A DNA stretch of 64,000 bases from Metapseudomonas resinovorans DSM 21078 (GTDB taxonomy: Bacteria > Pseudomonadota > Gammaproteobacteria > Pseudomonadales > Pseudomonadaceae). The position numbers and the translations under genes are program-made. Positions 7,769 to 15,430 of this stretch are shown here, one piece after another (position 1 is the stretch's first letter; each line of letters starts with the position of its first letter). Below the pieces are notes generated by a model. It had not been told where the DNA came from, made no database searches, and worked only from the letters and a program-made list of their open reading frames with translations. The DNA is taken from assembly GCF_000423545.1 (NCBI RefSeq), contig NZ_AUIE01000014.1, positions 1-64,000 of the forward strand, written 5' to 3'.

Positions 7769-8899
7769 ATGGCACACACTCTCTTGCTCGACGAATTCAG
7801 TGAGATGCTCGGCAACCTCTATCAGGGGCCCTTGGAAGACGTCCCGTGGGCGACCTTCCTCAATCAACTGAACCTGTATCTGCACAGCAAGTACGTCACC
7901 TTCATCCTGCGCCCTCCAAGCGAACATGCCGAAGGCCTGATGGTGAACACCACCGGCAGCTCCTCGGAAGTGACGGCCTCCTATAACAAGCACTTCTTCG
8001 CCCTCGATCCTTTCGTCGACCTGCCCAACCGCCAGGTAGTCACCAGTGGCGAGTTCCTCTCGCGGCAGGAGTGGGTGGAGTCGGAGTTCTACAAGAGCTT
8101 CCTGGAACCCGTCGGGGTGTTTCACATCCTCGGTGCCGACATCCGCACCTGCGACGGCGCCCAGTGCCGCATCCGCATCAGTCGCGGCCCGGAGGAGCCT
8201 GACTTCACCGACGACGACAAGGCCCTGGTTGCGCGGTTCATTCCGCACCTGGAACGCTCGATCAAGATTCATATGCAGCTCAACCGCATCGAGACCGAGC
8301 GCAATCTCTACGCCGGCGCCGTGGACCAGTTGGCAGTCGGCACCATCATCCTCGACGAAGACGGCAAGGTGCTGCAGACCAACCGCGTTGCCGAGCGCCT
8401 GCTGCATGACAAGGACGGCCTCAAGCTGATAAATGACGGCCTGCAGGTGGGCAACCCGCGCGACACGCAGGAGTTCCGCCGGCTGGTGAAGCAGGCCCTG
8501 CAGTCCCAGAAGAACAACCTGCCTTCAGTGGTGGAGGCGCTGCGGGTCCAGCGGCCGTCGGGCAAGACGGACTTGGGCATCATCGTGCGTTCAGTACCGC
8601 TGTCGGCCTGGAACGAGGGCAAGCAGTGTCCCTCGGTGGTGATCTTCATCAGCGACCCGGAGCAGGAGTCCAGCGCGCCCCAGGAGATCGTCAAGGCGCT
8701 GTTCGACCTGACCCCGGCGGAGGCGCAACTGGCCATGCTTCTGGCCAACGGTCTGACCCTGGATGAAGCCTCCGACGCCCTCGGCATCAGCCGCAACACG
8801 GCGCGGGCGCACCTGCGCTCGACCTTCTCCAAGACCGGGGTCACGCGGCAGACCATGCTGGTGCGGTTGATTTTGCGAAGTGTGGCAACACTGGGCTGA
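7769..8899 (+). CDS. LuxR-family transcriptional regulator
   Basis: The 376-residue protein ends with a LuxR/GerE helix-turn-helix: LTPAEAQLAMLLANGLTLDE followed by ASDALGISRNTARAHLRS (about residues 310-365). The long N-terminal part is a ligand- or PAS-like sensor without a receiver Asp or autoinducer-binding signature that I recognise. The same architecture is seen in TeiR, the testosterone-inducible regulator of Comamonas testosteroni, which fits the KshA-like neighbour, but I cannot confirm homology over the sensor half. It lies 108 bp after the Rieske gene and is the likely local regulator. Confidence 0.85.
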   Translation: MAHTLLLDEFSEMLGNLYQGPLEDVPWATFLNQLNLYLHSKYVTFILRPPSEHAEGLMVNTTGSSSEVTASYNKHFFALDPFVDLPNRQVVTSGEFLSRQEWVESEFYKSFLEPVGVFHILGADIRTCDGAQCRIRISRGPEEPDFTDDDKALVARFIPHLERSIKIHMQLNRIETERNLYAGAVDQLAVGTIILDEDGKVLQTNRVAERLLHDKDGLKLINDGLQVGNPRDTQEFRRLVKQALQSQKNNLPSVVEALRVQRPSGKTDLGIIVRSVPLSAWNEGKQCPSVVIFISDPEQESSAPQEIVKALFDLTPAEAQLAMLLANGLTLDEASDALGISRNTARAHLRSTFSKTGVTRQTMLVRLILRSVATLG

Positions 8900-8913
8900 G
8901 CCCGTCGACACCG

Positions 8914-8941
8914 GGTGGAAATCCGTCCTGGGATTTCCACC
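8914..8941 (+). terminator. Strong hairpin after the LuxR-type gene
   Basis: GGTGGAAATCC (8914-8924) and GGATTTCCACC (8931-8941) form a perfect 11-bp stem with a 6-nt loop, 14 bp after the stop. No T-run follows, so termination may be factor-assisted. Confidence 0.55.
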
Positions 8942-9129
8942 GATTCGAAGCCGGGCCCCTACCGCGAGTCGGGTGATGGGGACTTCTCCGTTGCGCCAAC
9001 GGGTGGACAGAACACGTTGCCCACCCTGAGGGACGGCCTCGCCGACCCTCTCGGTGCTAGTCCATCCAGACGATGCCCCAACACCTAATGCGCGCGACGC
9101 TCTGCCTGGACACGACACGGGAGCCCGCC

Positions 9130-9714
9130 ATGCGCAGCTTGCCCACCATCCTGAAGACCGAACTCCTGGCCAAGAGCGACTGGTTCCAGATCGAAGCTCT
9201 GCACCTTGAATTCAGCAACGGCCAGCAGCGGGTCTATGAGCGCCTGCGTGGCTCCGACTACCAGTCGGTGATCGTGGTGGCACAACCCGATCCCGACCAT
9301 GTCCTGCTGGTGCGCGAGTACGCAGTAGGGGTCGAGCAACGGGTCCTGGGTCTGCCCAAGGGCGGCGTCGAAGGCGACGAAAGCCCGGTGCAGGCCGCCA
9401 CTCGCGAACTCATGGAGGAGGTCGGCCTGCGTGCCAACCGCGTGCAGGAACTGGGCTTGCTGACCCTGGCTCCCGGCCACCTGTGCCATAGCTGCCGCGT
9501 GGTATTGGCCGAAGACCTCCAGCCCTGTACAGCCGAGGGTGATGAACCGGAACCCCTGGAGGTCGTGCGCGTACCCGTATCGAAGCTGCCGGCCCTGGTG
9601 GCCTCGGGAGAGCTGCAGGAAGCACGCGCCATTGCTGCGCTGTTCATGGCACTTAGTCGGCCAATCCGACATCTAGTCCATTCGGACGAGGCGGCCTGTC
9701 GCAGCGGTTCCTAG
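9130..9714 (+). CDS. nudE: NudE, ADP compounds hydrolase (Nudix)
   Basis: The 194-residue protein follows E. coli NudE closely: N-terminal TILKTE, then LEFSNGQQRVYERLR, VLLVREYAVGVEQRVLGLPK and a Nudix box GGVEGDESPVQAATRELMEEVG (pattern Gx5Ex7REUxEExGU satisfied). NudE hydrolyses ADP-ribose, NADH and Ap3A/Ap2A-type dinucleotides. The ATG at 9130 is preferred over one at 9073 because GGGAG lies 6-7 nt upstream and homology begins there. The Cys/Ser-rich tail after residue 180 is variable in the family. It is monocistronic and seems unrelated to the neighbouring catabolic locus. Confidence 0.9.
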   Translation: MRSLPTILKTELLAKSDWFQIEALHLEFSNGQQRVYERLRGSDYQSVIVVAQPDPDHVLLVREYAVGVEQRVLGLPKGGVEGDESPVQAATRELMEEVGLRANRVQELGLLTLAPGHLCHSCRVVLAEDLQPCTAEGDEPEPLEVVRVPVSKLPALVASGELQEARAIAALFMALSRPIRHLVHSDEAACRSGS

Positions 9715-9757
9715 TCTTGCCCCAAACAACATGTCCCTCCTGTGTAGAGGAATGACC

Positions 9758-9931
9758 ATGAAAACAAGAAAAAAGCTGTACCTCGCCCTTGTCCTCTGCG
9801 CCTTCGGCGCTGCCTACACCGCCATGATCATGCGTCCTCTGCCACCGACGCTGGCTGCCACGCAGTACTGCCCGCCCGCGTACCCCAGCTGTTTCATGCC
9901 AGTCCCAACCATTGGAACGATGCTGCCCTGA
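9758..9931 (+). CDS. Small exported or membrane protein, 57 aa
   Basis: The product starts MKTRKKLYLALVLCAFGAAY, a basic n-region and hydrophobic core typical of a signal peptide or membrane anchor, and ends with a short Pro/Cys-rich tail containing QYCPPAYPSC. The second of two close ATGs (9758) is chosen because AGAGG lies 7 nt upstream; 9752 would be too close. The two tail cysteines could form a disulfide in the periplasm. No family was recognised. Confidence 0.5.
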   Translation: MKTRKKLYLALVLCAFGAAYTAMIMRPLPPTLAATQYCPPAYPSCFMPVPTIGTMLP

Positions 9932-10072
9932 ACAGGCCCCGTCAGCTCTGAGCCACACTGGGCGGCCAACCCGCTCGACGCCCCGCGACCGGATGCCGCA
10001 CAGCTGCCACGGATTCTGCCGTCAGGCGCCCAATCCATGCACCTTGCGGCCTGGCGCCCTGTTCCGAATCAT

Positions 10073-10165
10073 CTGATATGGTTTTTACCGGCTGATCTGA
10101 ATCTGTTTTACCCATCAGTGCCTTCCTATAGTCCGTCTCGCCGTAACAGCCTGATGGGCACTGAT
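10073..10165. promoter_or_regulatory. Direct and inverted repeats upstream of ccoG
   Basis: Two imperfect direct repeats, CTGATATGGTTTTTACC (10073-10089) and CTGAATCTGTTTTACCC (10097-10113), are 24 bp apart. Immediately after them, CCCATCAG (10111-10118) and ATCAGTGCC (10114-10122) are mirrored by CTGATGGG (10151-10158) and GGCACTGAT (10157-10165). The last arm ends 1 bp before the ccoG ATG. MocR/GntR regulators commonly use direct repeats, and a MocR-type gene lies just after ccoG, so this is a plausible operator; the nested inverted repeats could also fold in the mRNA over the start. Confidence 0.45.
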
Positions 10166-10166
10166 C

Positions 10167-11582
10167 ATGAGCGAGAGAATCCCGGCGCAGGTCATTGAGG
10201 TAGCTCCCTCCCTGCCGCCCGCAGCAAGCAAACCCCTTTCCGCCTCCAACGGACCTGTCCACACCCGCCGCTTCACCGGTTTCTACCGCGACCTGCGCCG
10301 CCTTGGCGCGGGGCTCCTGTGCCTGCTGTTCTTCGGCACGCTCTGGCTCGACTGGGATGGCCGCCAAGCGGTGCTCTGGAGCCTGGAGCAAAGCAAGTTC
10401 TTCATCTTCGGCGCCACCTTCTGGCCCCAGGACTTCATTCTGCTGTCGGGGCTATTGATCATCTGCGCCTTCGGCCTGTTCTTCATCACGGTGTTCGCCG
10501 GTCGCGTCTGGTGCGGCTACACCTGCCCGCAGAGCGTCTGGACCTGGATCTTCATGTGGTGCGAGCAGGTCACCGAGGGTGACCGCAACCAGCGCATCAA
10601 GTTGTCCGCCGCGCCCTGGAGCCTCAACAAGTTCCTGCGGCGCACGGTCAAGCACAGCCTCTGGCTGGTGATCAGCCTGGCCACGGCCATCACCTTCGTC
10701 GGCTACTTCACCCCGGTGCGCGAGCTGGTGGCCAACCTGGTCACCTGGGAGATTGGCGGCACCGCACTGTTCTGGGTGATCTTCTTCACCGCCGCCACCT
10801 ATATAAATGCAGGCTGGATGCGCGAGCAGGTGTGCATCCATATGTGCCCTTACGCCCGCTTCCAGAGCGTGATGTTCGACAAGGACACGCTGATCGTCTC
10901 CTACGACGCCACCCGCGGCGAATCCCGCGGCCCACGCAAGAAGGGTAGTGACCCGAAGGCCAAGGGCCTGGGCGACTGCATCGACTGCCAGATGTGTGTA
11001 CAGGTCTGCCCCACCGGCATCGACATCCGCGATGGACTGCAGATCGCCTGCATCGGTTGCGCAGCCTGCATCGATGCCTGCGACTCGATCATGGAACACA
11101 TGGGGTATGCCCGTGGCCTGGTGGGATACAGCTCGGAACGCGCGCTGGAAGGTGGCAAGACCCGGCTGCTGCGCCCGCGCCTGATCGGCTATGCCGTCGC
11201 CTTGCTGCTGATGATCGTCGCCCTGGCCTGGATGGGCGCGACCCGTTCGCAGCTGTCGGTGGATGTGATCAAGGACCGTGGCATGTTCCGCGAAAACGCC
11301 GCCGGCGAGATCGAGAACATCTACAACCTCAAGCTGATCAACAAGACTCAGCGAGAACAGCGTTATGTGGTGGAACTTGAAGAGGTCCCGGGCTTCCGCC
11401 TGCAGGGCGAGCACGAGGTGAACATCGGCGCAGGCGAGATCGTGTCGCTGCCAGTCTCGGTGGCACTGACCGACGACAGCGGCCCCGCCGGCTCGCGTCC
11501 ACTGCGTTTCGTGGTGCGCAGCCTGGATGAACCGGGCACCGTGACCAGCGCCAGCAGCACCTTCGTCAGTCCGAGGCGCTGA
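10167..11582 (+). CDS. ccoG: CcoG (RdxA/FixG), cbb3 oxidase copper-insertion accessory protein
   Basis: The 471-residue membrane protein has about five transmembrane helices and the family motifs GRVWCGYTCPQSVWTW and CIHMCPYARFQSVMFD. A ferredoxin-like segment carries CIDCQMCVQVCP and CIGCAACIDACD, eight cysteines for two 4Fe-4S clusters. The C-terminus is an Ig-like periplasmic domain. CcoG reduces copper for CuB insertion into cbb3-type cytochrome oxidase. Here it is not beside ccoNOQP or ccoHIS, but is followed 81 bp downstream by a MocR-type regulator, so it may be an additional or separately controlled copy. An unusual repeat-rich region precedes its ATG. Confidence 0.92.
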   Translation: MSERIPAQVIEVAPSLPPAASKPLSASNGPVHTRRFTGFYRDLRRLGAGLLCLLFFGTLWLDWDGRQAVLWSLEQSKFFIFGATFWPQDFILLSGLLIICAFGLFFITVFAGRVWCGYTCPQSVWTWIFMWCEQVTEGDRNQRIKLSAAPWSLNKFLRRTVKHSLWLVISLATAITFVGYFTPVRELVANLVTWEIGGTALFWVIFFTAATYINAGWMREQVCIHMCPYARFQSVMFDKDTLIVSYDATRGESRGPRKKGSDPKAKGLGDCIDCQMCVQVCPTGIDIRDGLQIACIGCAACIDACDSIMEHMGYARGLVGYSSERALEGGKTRLLRPRLIGYAVALLLMIVALAWMGATRSQLSVDVIKDRGMFRENAAGEIENIYNLKLINKTQREQRYVVELEEVPGFRLQGEHEVNIGAGEIVSLPVSVALTDDSGPAGSRPLRFVVRSLDEPGTVTSASSTFVSPRR

Positions 11583-11663
11583 CGCATGGCCCGGGATCAT
11601 GGCGGCGAACGCGTCGAGCGCTTAGAGTTGGGCACCAACTGGCCGCTGCCCAACCAGGAAAAG

Positions 11664-13085
11664 ATGAAGCGCTACGAGAAATTCGCTGACGACATCGCCG
11701 AACTGATCCGCACCGGAGTCCTGGCCCCTGGGCAGAAAGTACCCTCGGTGCGCCACGCCAGCCGCACCTACGGTGTGAGCGCATCCACGGTATTCCAGGC
11801 CTACTACTTGCTGGAAAGCCGCGGGCTGATCATGGCCCGCGCGCGCTCCGGCTACTTCGTCTGCGAACACGTGCGCCGACCGCTGCCGGAGCCGCAGCCA
11901 GGCCCACGGGAGGCGGCGACCACGGAAGTGGACGTCAGCGAACTGGTGTTTTCGGTCCTGAGTTCCATCAAGGACCCGGACACGGTGCCCTTCGGTTCGG
12001 CCTTCCCCAGCCCAGAGCTATTCCCCCTGCAGCGCCTGGCCCGCTCCATGGCCCACGCGGTTCGCGAGATGGACCCACGCTCCACAGTGGCCGATATGAC
12101 GCCGGGTAATCATGCCCTGCGCCGACAGATCGCCCTGCGCTACATGGTCGGCGGCCTTCCGCTGCCCATCGAGGAACTGGTGATCTGCAATGGGGCGCTG
12201 GAAGCACTCAATCTCTGCCTGCAGGTCGTGGCCCGCCCTGGCGACCTGGTGGCCATTGAGGCACCGGCCTTCTATGCCAGCCTGCAGGTGCTGGAGCGGT
12301 TGAAGCTCAAAGCCGTGGAAATCCCCGTGCACCCGCGCGACGGTATCGACCTTCAAGTGCTGGAGGACAGCCTTGAGCGGCTACCAATCAAGGCCTGCTG
12401 GTTCATGAGCAACTTCCAGAACCCGCTGGGGGCAAGTCTCTCCGAAGAGAAGAAGCGCCAGCTGGCGGCCCTGCTCGCCAAGCACCAGGTGCCGATGATC
12501 GAGGACGATGTCTACGCCGAGCTGTACTTCGGCCAGCAGGCGCCCAAACCGGTGAAGGCGTTCGACACCGAAGGCCTGGTGATGCACTGCAGCTCATTTT
12601 CCAAGAGCCTGGCGCCCGGCTACCGGGTTGGCTGGGTGTCCGGTGGGCGATTCGCCGGGCAGATAGAACGGCTGAAGCTGATGACCAGCATCTCCGCCTC
12701 GGTGCCGGCCCAGGCGGCCATCGCCGACTACCTGCAACACGGCGGCTACGACCGTCACCTGCGCAAGTTGCGCTACGCCCTGGAAAGCCAGCGCAACGCC
12801 ATGCTGGCCGCAGTGGCCCGACACTTCCCCGAAGAAACCCGCGTCAGCCGGCCCGAAGGGGGCTACTTCCTCTGGCTGGAATTCCCCGAGCAGGTAGATT
12901 CTCTACGCCTGTTCCAGCTCGCCCTGGCCCAGGGCATCAGCATCGCCCCGGGGCCGATTTTTTCCGCAACACGGCGTTTCGGCCATTGCGCCCGCCTCAA
13001 CTATGGTCACCCCTGGAGCAACTCCAGCGAGCAGGCGATGGAAACTCTCGGCAGGATTATCCGGTCTCTTATGGGCAATCCCTGA
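11664..13085 (+). CDS. MocR-type regulator (GntR HTH plus PLP aminotransferase-like domain)
   Basis: The 473-residue protein has an N-terminal GntR winged helix (MKRYEKFADDIAELIRTGVL, then SVRHASRTYGVSASTVFQAYY, residues about 1-75) joined to a class-I aminotransferase fold. The PLP lysine is in CSSFSKSLAPGYRVGW. Such proteins use PLP or an aldimine to sense amino acids, GABA or vitamin B6. The start at 11664 is preferred because CCAGGAAAAG supplies a Shine-Dalgarno and homologues begin here; an upstream in-frame ATG at 11586 would add 26 residues of low quality. It is in the same direction as ccoG, 81 bp after it. Its target is unknown; the repeats before ccoG are a candidate. Confidence 0.9.
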   Translation: MKRYEKFADDIAELIRTGVLAPGQKVPSVRHASRTYGVSASTVFQAYYLLESRGLIMARARSGYFVCEHVRRPLPEPQPGPREAATTEVDVSELVFSVLSSIKDPDTVPFGSAFPSPELFPLQRLARSMAHAVREMDPRSTVADMTPGNHALRRQIALRYMVGGLPLPIEELVICNGALEALNLCLQVVARPGDLVAIEAPAFYASLQVLERLKLKAVEIPVHPRDGIDLQVLEDSLERLPIKACWFMSNFQNPLGASLSEEKKRQLAALLAKHQVPMIEDDVYAELYFGQQAPKPVKAFDTEGLVMHCSSFSKSLAPGYRVGWVSGGRFAGQIERLKLMTSISASVPAQAAIADYLQHGGYDRHLRKLRYALESQRNAMLAAVARHFPEETRVSRPEGGYFLWLEFPEQVDSLRLFQLALAQGISIAPGPIFSATRRFGHCARLNYGHPWSNSSEQAMETLGRIIRSLMGNP

Positions 13086-13388
13086 TACCCGACGAATAGA
13101 TATCCTTCACGCTCAAGGGATTCTTCTGTAATGGAGCTTTCCCGTTTGCTTGTTATACTTCCCAATGTTCGCTCCGGGCCTTCAGAGAAATCGACTTCTA
13201 ATCCCGGAATAGTCGCAGGGCCTTTCCGTAGTGCGTAGGAAAGTCCACCGTAGTTGCGACAATCGAACTTTGTCCTACAAGAAGGCCGCGACGACGGCCT
13301 CGACCGGGCGACCGACGCTATGGGGGCCGAGACCTCTAGATCGCCCGTTCCACCTGAAGACCATTAATCAAAGAGACGGAAAAACCAC
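13086..13388 (+). ncRNA. Candidate structured RNA or long 5' leader before the 65-aa gene
   Basis: A promoter-like TATACT at 13154-13159 precedes a run of consecutive hairpins: TCCGGG/CCCGGA (13173-13178 with 13203-13208); GTCGCA/TGCGAC (13212-13217 with 13255-13260), which encloses CTTTCC/GGAAAG (13222-13227 with 13238-13243); AGGCCG/CGGCCT (13283-13288 with 13295-13300); and CGGGCGA/TCGCCCG (13305-13311 with 13341-13347). Such density in about 190 nt of non-coding DNA suggests a folded RNA. I do not recognise a known family. No clear terminator separates it from the GTG at 13389, so it may be a cis-acting leader rather than an independent sRNA. Confidence 0.45.
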
Positions 13389-13586
13389 GTGACGAAAGAC
13401 GAACTGCGCGCCGAACTTGAGCGCCAGGCGCAACGTTACAAGGATGTATACGGCGGCGAGGTCACGACCTATGCCGCGCAAAGGGATCCTGAGCGCAAGC
13501 CTTGGCGCAAGAAACCCAGCCTGCTTGACAAGAGCTTCGAGAAAGAACTCGAGAAGATCGAGAAAGAGCTCAGAGAGGAACCCTGA
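13389..13586 (+). CDS. Small charged protein of unknown function, 65 aa
   Basis: The product, from a GTG start at 13389 (AGAGACGGA upstream as ribosome-binding site), is very hydrophilic: MTKDELRAELERQAQRYKDV, a short linker and a C-terminal Lys/Glu-rich helix (FEKELEKIEKELREEP). It is probably all-helical and cytoplasmic. No catalytic motif is present. It lies between the structured region at 13154-13347 and a Pit transporter gene 154 bp downstream. Function unknown; position suggests a link to RNA or phosphate control, but nothing in the sequence proves it. Confidence 0.6.
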   Translation: MTKDELRAELERQAQRYKDVYGGEVTTYAAQRDPERKPWRKKPSLLDKSFEKELEKIEKELREEP

Positions 13587-13590
13587 CAAT

Positions 13591-13638
13591 TTGTCGCACC
13601 CAGTCAGCTGGGGAATCTTCCGTATAGATTTGCGACAA
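13591..13638. promoter_or_regulatory. Nested hairpin between the 65-aa gene and pit
   Basis: TTGTCGCA (13591-13598) pairs with TGCGACAA (13631-13638); inside it CCCAG/CTGGG (13599-13603 with 13608-13612) forms a smaller stem. The same TGCGACAA octamer also occurs at 13255-13262 in the upstream structured region. No T-tract follows, so this may be a protein-binding or RNA-processing site. An extended -10 (TGGCATAAT, 13698-13706) for pit lies downstream. Confidence 0.4.
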
Positions 13639-13740
13639 CTTGCGTAGGGAATGCCAGGAACCGCTCGACGCCCGGGTCTGGGCGACGACCGGTTTTCTGG
13701 CATAATCGCGGCCCCTCCATGAGCCAGTCACAAAACTTTC

Positions 13741-15213
13741 ATGTTCGATCTCTTCAGCGGGCTAGATGCCTGGCTGGTGCTGAGCCTCTGTCTCGCCCTG
13801 GCATTCGTCCTGACCTTCGAGTTCATCAACGGTTTCCATGACACCGCCAACGCGGTGGCCACTGTCATCTACACCAAGGCCATGTCGCCCTACCGGGCGG
13901 TGTTCCTCTCGGGGATCTTCAACTTCCTCGGTGTGTTGCTGGGCGGCGTCGGCGTGGCGTATGCCATCGTCCACCTGCTGCCGGTGGAACTGCTGATCAA
14001 CGTCAATACCGGCCACGGCCTGGCCATGGTGTTCAGCCTGCTCACCGCCGCCATCGCCTGGAACCTGGGCACCTGGTATTTCGGTATCCCGGCTTCCAGC
14101 TCGCACACCCTGATCGGTTCGATCCTTGGCGTCGGCCTGGCCAACGCACTGCTCACCGACCTGCCCCTGGGCGAAGGTGTGAACTGGGGCAAAGCCATCG
14201 ATATCGGCCTGTCGCTGATCTTCTCCCCGGCTGCTGGTTTCCTGGTCGCAGCCCTGCTGCTGCTGGGTCTGAAGTGGATGTACCCGTTATCGAAGATGCA
14301 CAAGACGCCGGAAACCCGTAAGGAGCTGGACGAGAAGAAGCATCCGCCCTTCTGGAACCGCCTGGTCCTGGTGCTTTCCGCCATGGCCGTGAGCTTCGTA
14401 CACGGTTCCAACGATGGCCAGAAAGGCATCGGCCTGATCATGCTGGTACTGATTGGTATCGTTCCGGCCAAGTTCGTGCTGGACCTCAATAGCACCACCT
14501 ACCAGATCGAGCGTACCCGCGACGCGGCGACTCACCTGAGCCAGTTCTACCAGCGTCACACCGACACCCTTGGTGAGATGCTGGCCCTGGGCAAGAGCAA
14601 TGGCAGCGAGATGCCGAAGCTCTATCGCTGCGATCCGAAGCAGACAGAGCCGACCATCAACGCCCTGCTCCAGAAGCTCAATGGCGTGGCCAACTACAAC
14701 GACCTTAACGACGACACCCGCGTCGAGGTCCGCCGCTACCTGCTCTGCCTGGACGACACCGCCAAGAAGGTGGGCAAGCTCTCTGAGCTGCCGGCTCGCG
14801 AAAAGGCCGACCTGGAGAAGCTGCGCAAGGACCTGACCGCCACCACCGAGTACGCCCCGTTCTGGGTGATCCTGGCCGTGGCCTTGGCACTGGGCATCGG
14901 CACCATGGTTGGCTGGAAACGCGTGGTGCGCACCGTCGGCGAGAAGATCGGCAAGCAGGGCATGACCTATGCCCAGGGCATGAGCGCCCAGATCACCGCC
15001 GCCTGCGCCATCGGCATGGCCAACATCTACAGCCTGCCGGTGTCCACCACCCATGTGCTGTCCTCCGGCGTCGCCGGCACCATGGTTGCCAACCGCAGTG
15101 GCCTGCAAGGTGGCACGGTGCGCAATATCCTGATGGCCTGGGTGCTTACCCTGCCCACTACGATCCTGCTCTCCGCCGCGCTGTTCTGGGTGGCCATCAC
15201 CTTTATCGTCTGA
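13741..15213 (+). CDS. pit: Low-affinity inorganic phosphate transporter, Pit family
   Basis: The 490-residue protein has two PHO4 repeats: an N-terminal one with FEFINGFHDTANAVATVIYTK and GIPASSSHTLIGSI, and a C-terminal one with SFVHGSNDGQKGIGL and SLPVSTTHVLSSGVAG. About ten transmembrane helices flank a large cytoplasmic loop (about residues 245-375), as in PitA. It couples phosphate (as metal phosphate) uptake to protons. The start is the ATG at 13741; no strong Shine-Dalgarno was seen. No DUF47 (PhoU-like) partner follows; a strong terminator ends the unit 13 bp after the stop. Confidence 0.92.
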   Translation: MFDLFSGLDAWLVLSLCLALAFVLTFEFINGFHDTANAVATVIYTKAMSPYRAVFLSGIFNFLGVLLGGVGVAYAIVHLLPVELLINVNTGHGLAMVFSLLTAAIAWNLGTWYFGIPASSSHTLIGSILGVGLANALLTDLPLGEGVNWGKAIDIGLSLIFSPAAGFLVAALLLLGLKWMYPLSKMHKTPETRKELDEKKHPPFWNRLVLVLSAMAVSFVHGSNDGQKGIGLIMLVLIGIVPAKFVLDLNSTTYQIERTRDAATHLSQFYQRHTDTLGEMLALGKSNGSEMPKLYRCDPKQTEPTINALLQKLNGVANYNDLNDDTRVEVRRYLLCLDDTAKKVGKLSELPAREKADLEKLRKDLTATTEYAPFWVILAVALALGIGTMVGWKRVVRTVGEKIGKQGMTYAQGMSAQITAACAIGMANIYSLPVSTTHVLSSGVAGTMVANRSGLQGGTVRNILMAWVLTLPTTILLSAALFWVAITFIV

Positions 15214-15226
15214 TCAGGACGAACAT

Positions 15227-15260
15227 GAAGAAGGGCGCCCACGGGCGCCCTTCTTCGTTT
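15227..15260 (+). terminator. Rho-independent terminator of pit
   Basis: GAAGAAGGGCGCCC and GGGCGCCCTTCTTC form a perfect 14-bp stem with a 2-nt loop (15227-15240, 15243-15256), followed by GTTT. Confidence 0.9.
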
Positions 15261-15430
15261 GGCTGTTGCGAGAGATTTACCATCGGGCCAAGAGCCTTGT
15301 AGGCAAGGCAGCTGCTTGCCACGCGTAGAGCAGACATAGCCCATTCATTCACCAAGGGAAGCGAAGCGGCCCCGAGTGAACCTCAGGGCAGACCTTCGAC
15401 CTGCAAGTCGATTGAAATCGACTCCACCAA

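Noticed and set aside
13154-13350. Known RNAs such as 6S, tmRNA, SRP RNA or RNase P RNA in the structured region
   Set aside because: None of the conserved core sequences of these RNAs could be found, and the length does not match RNase P.
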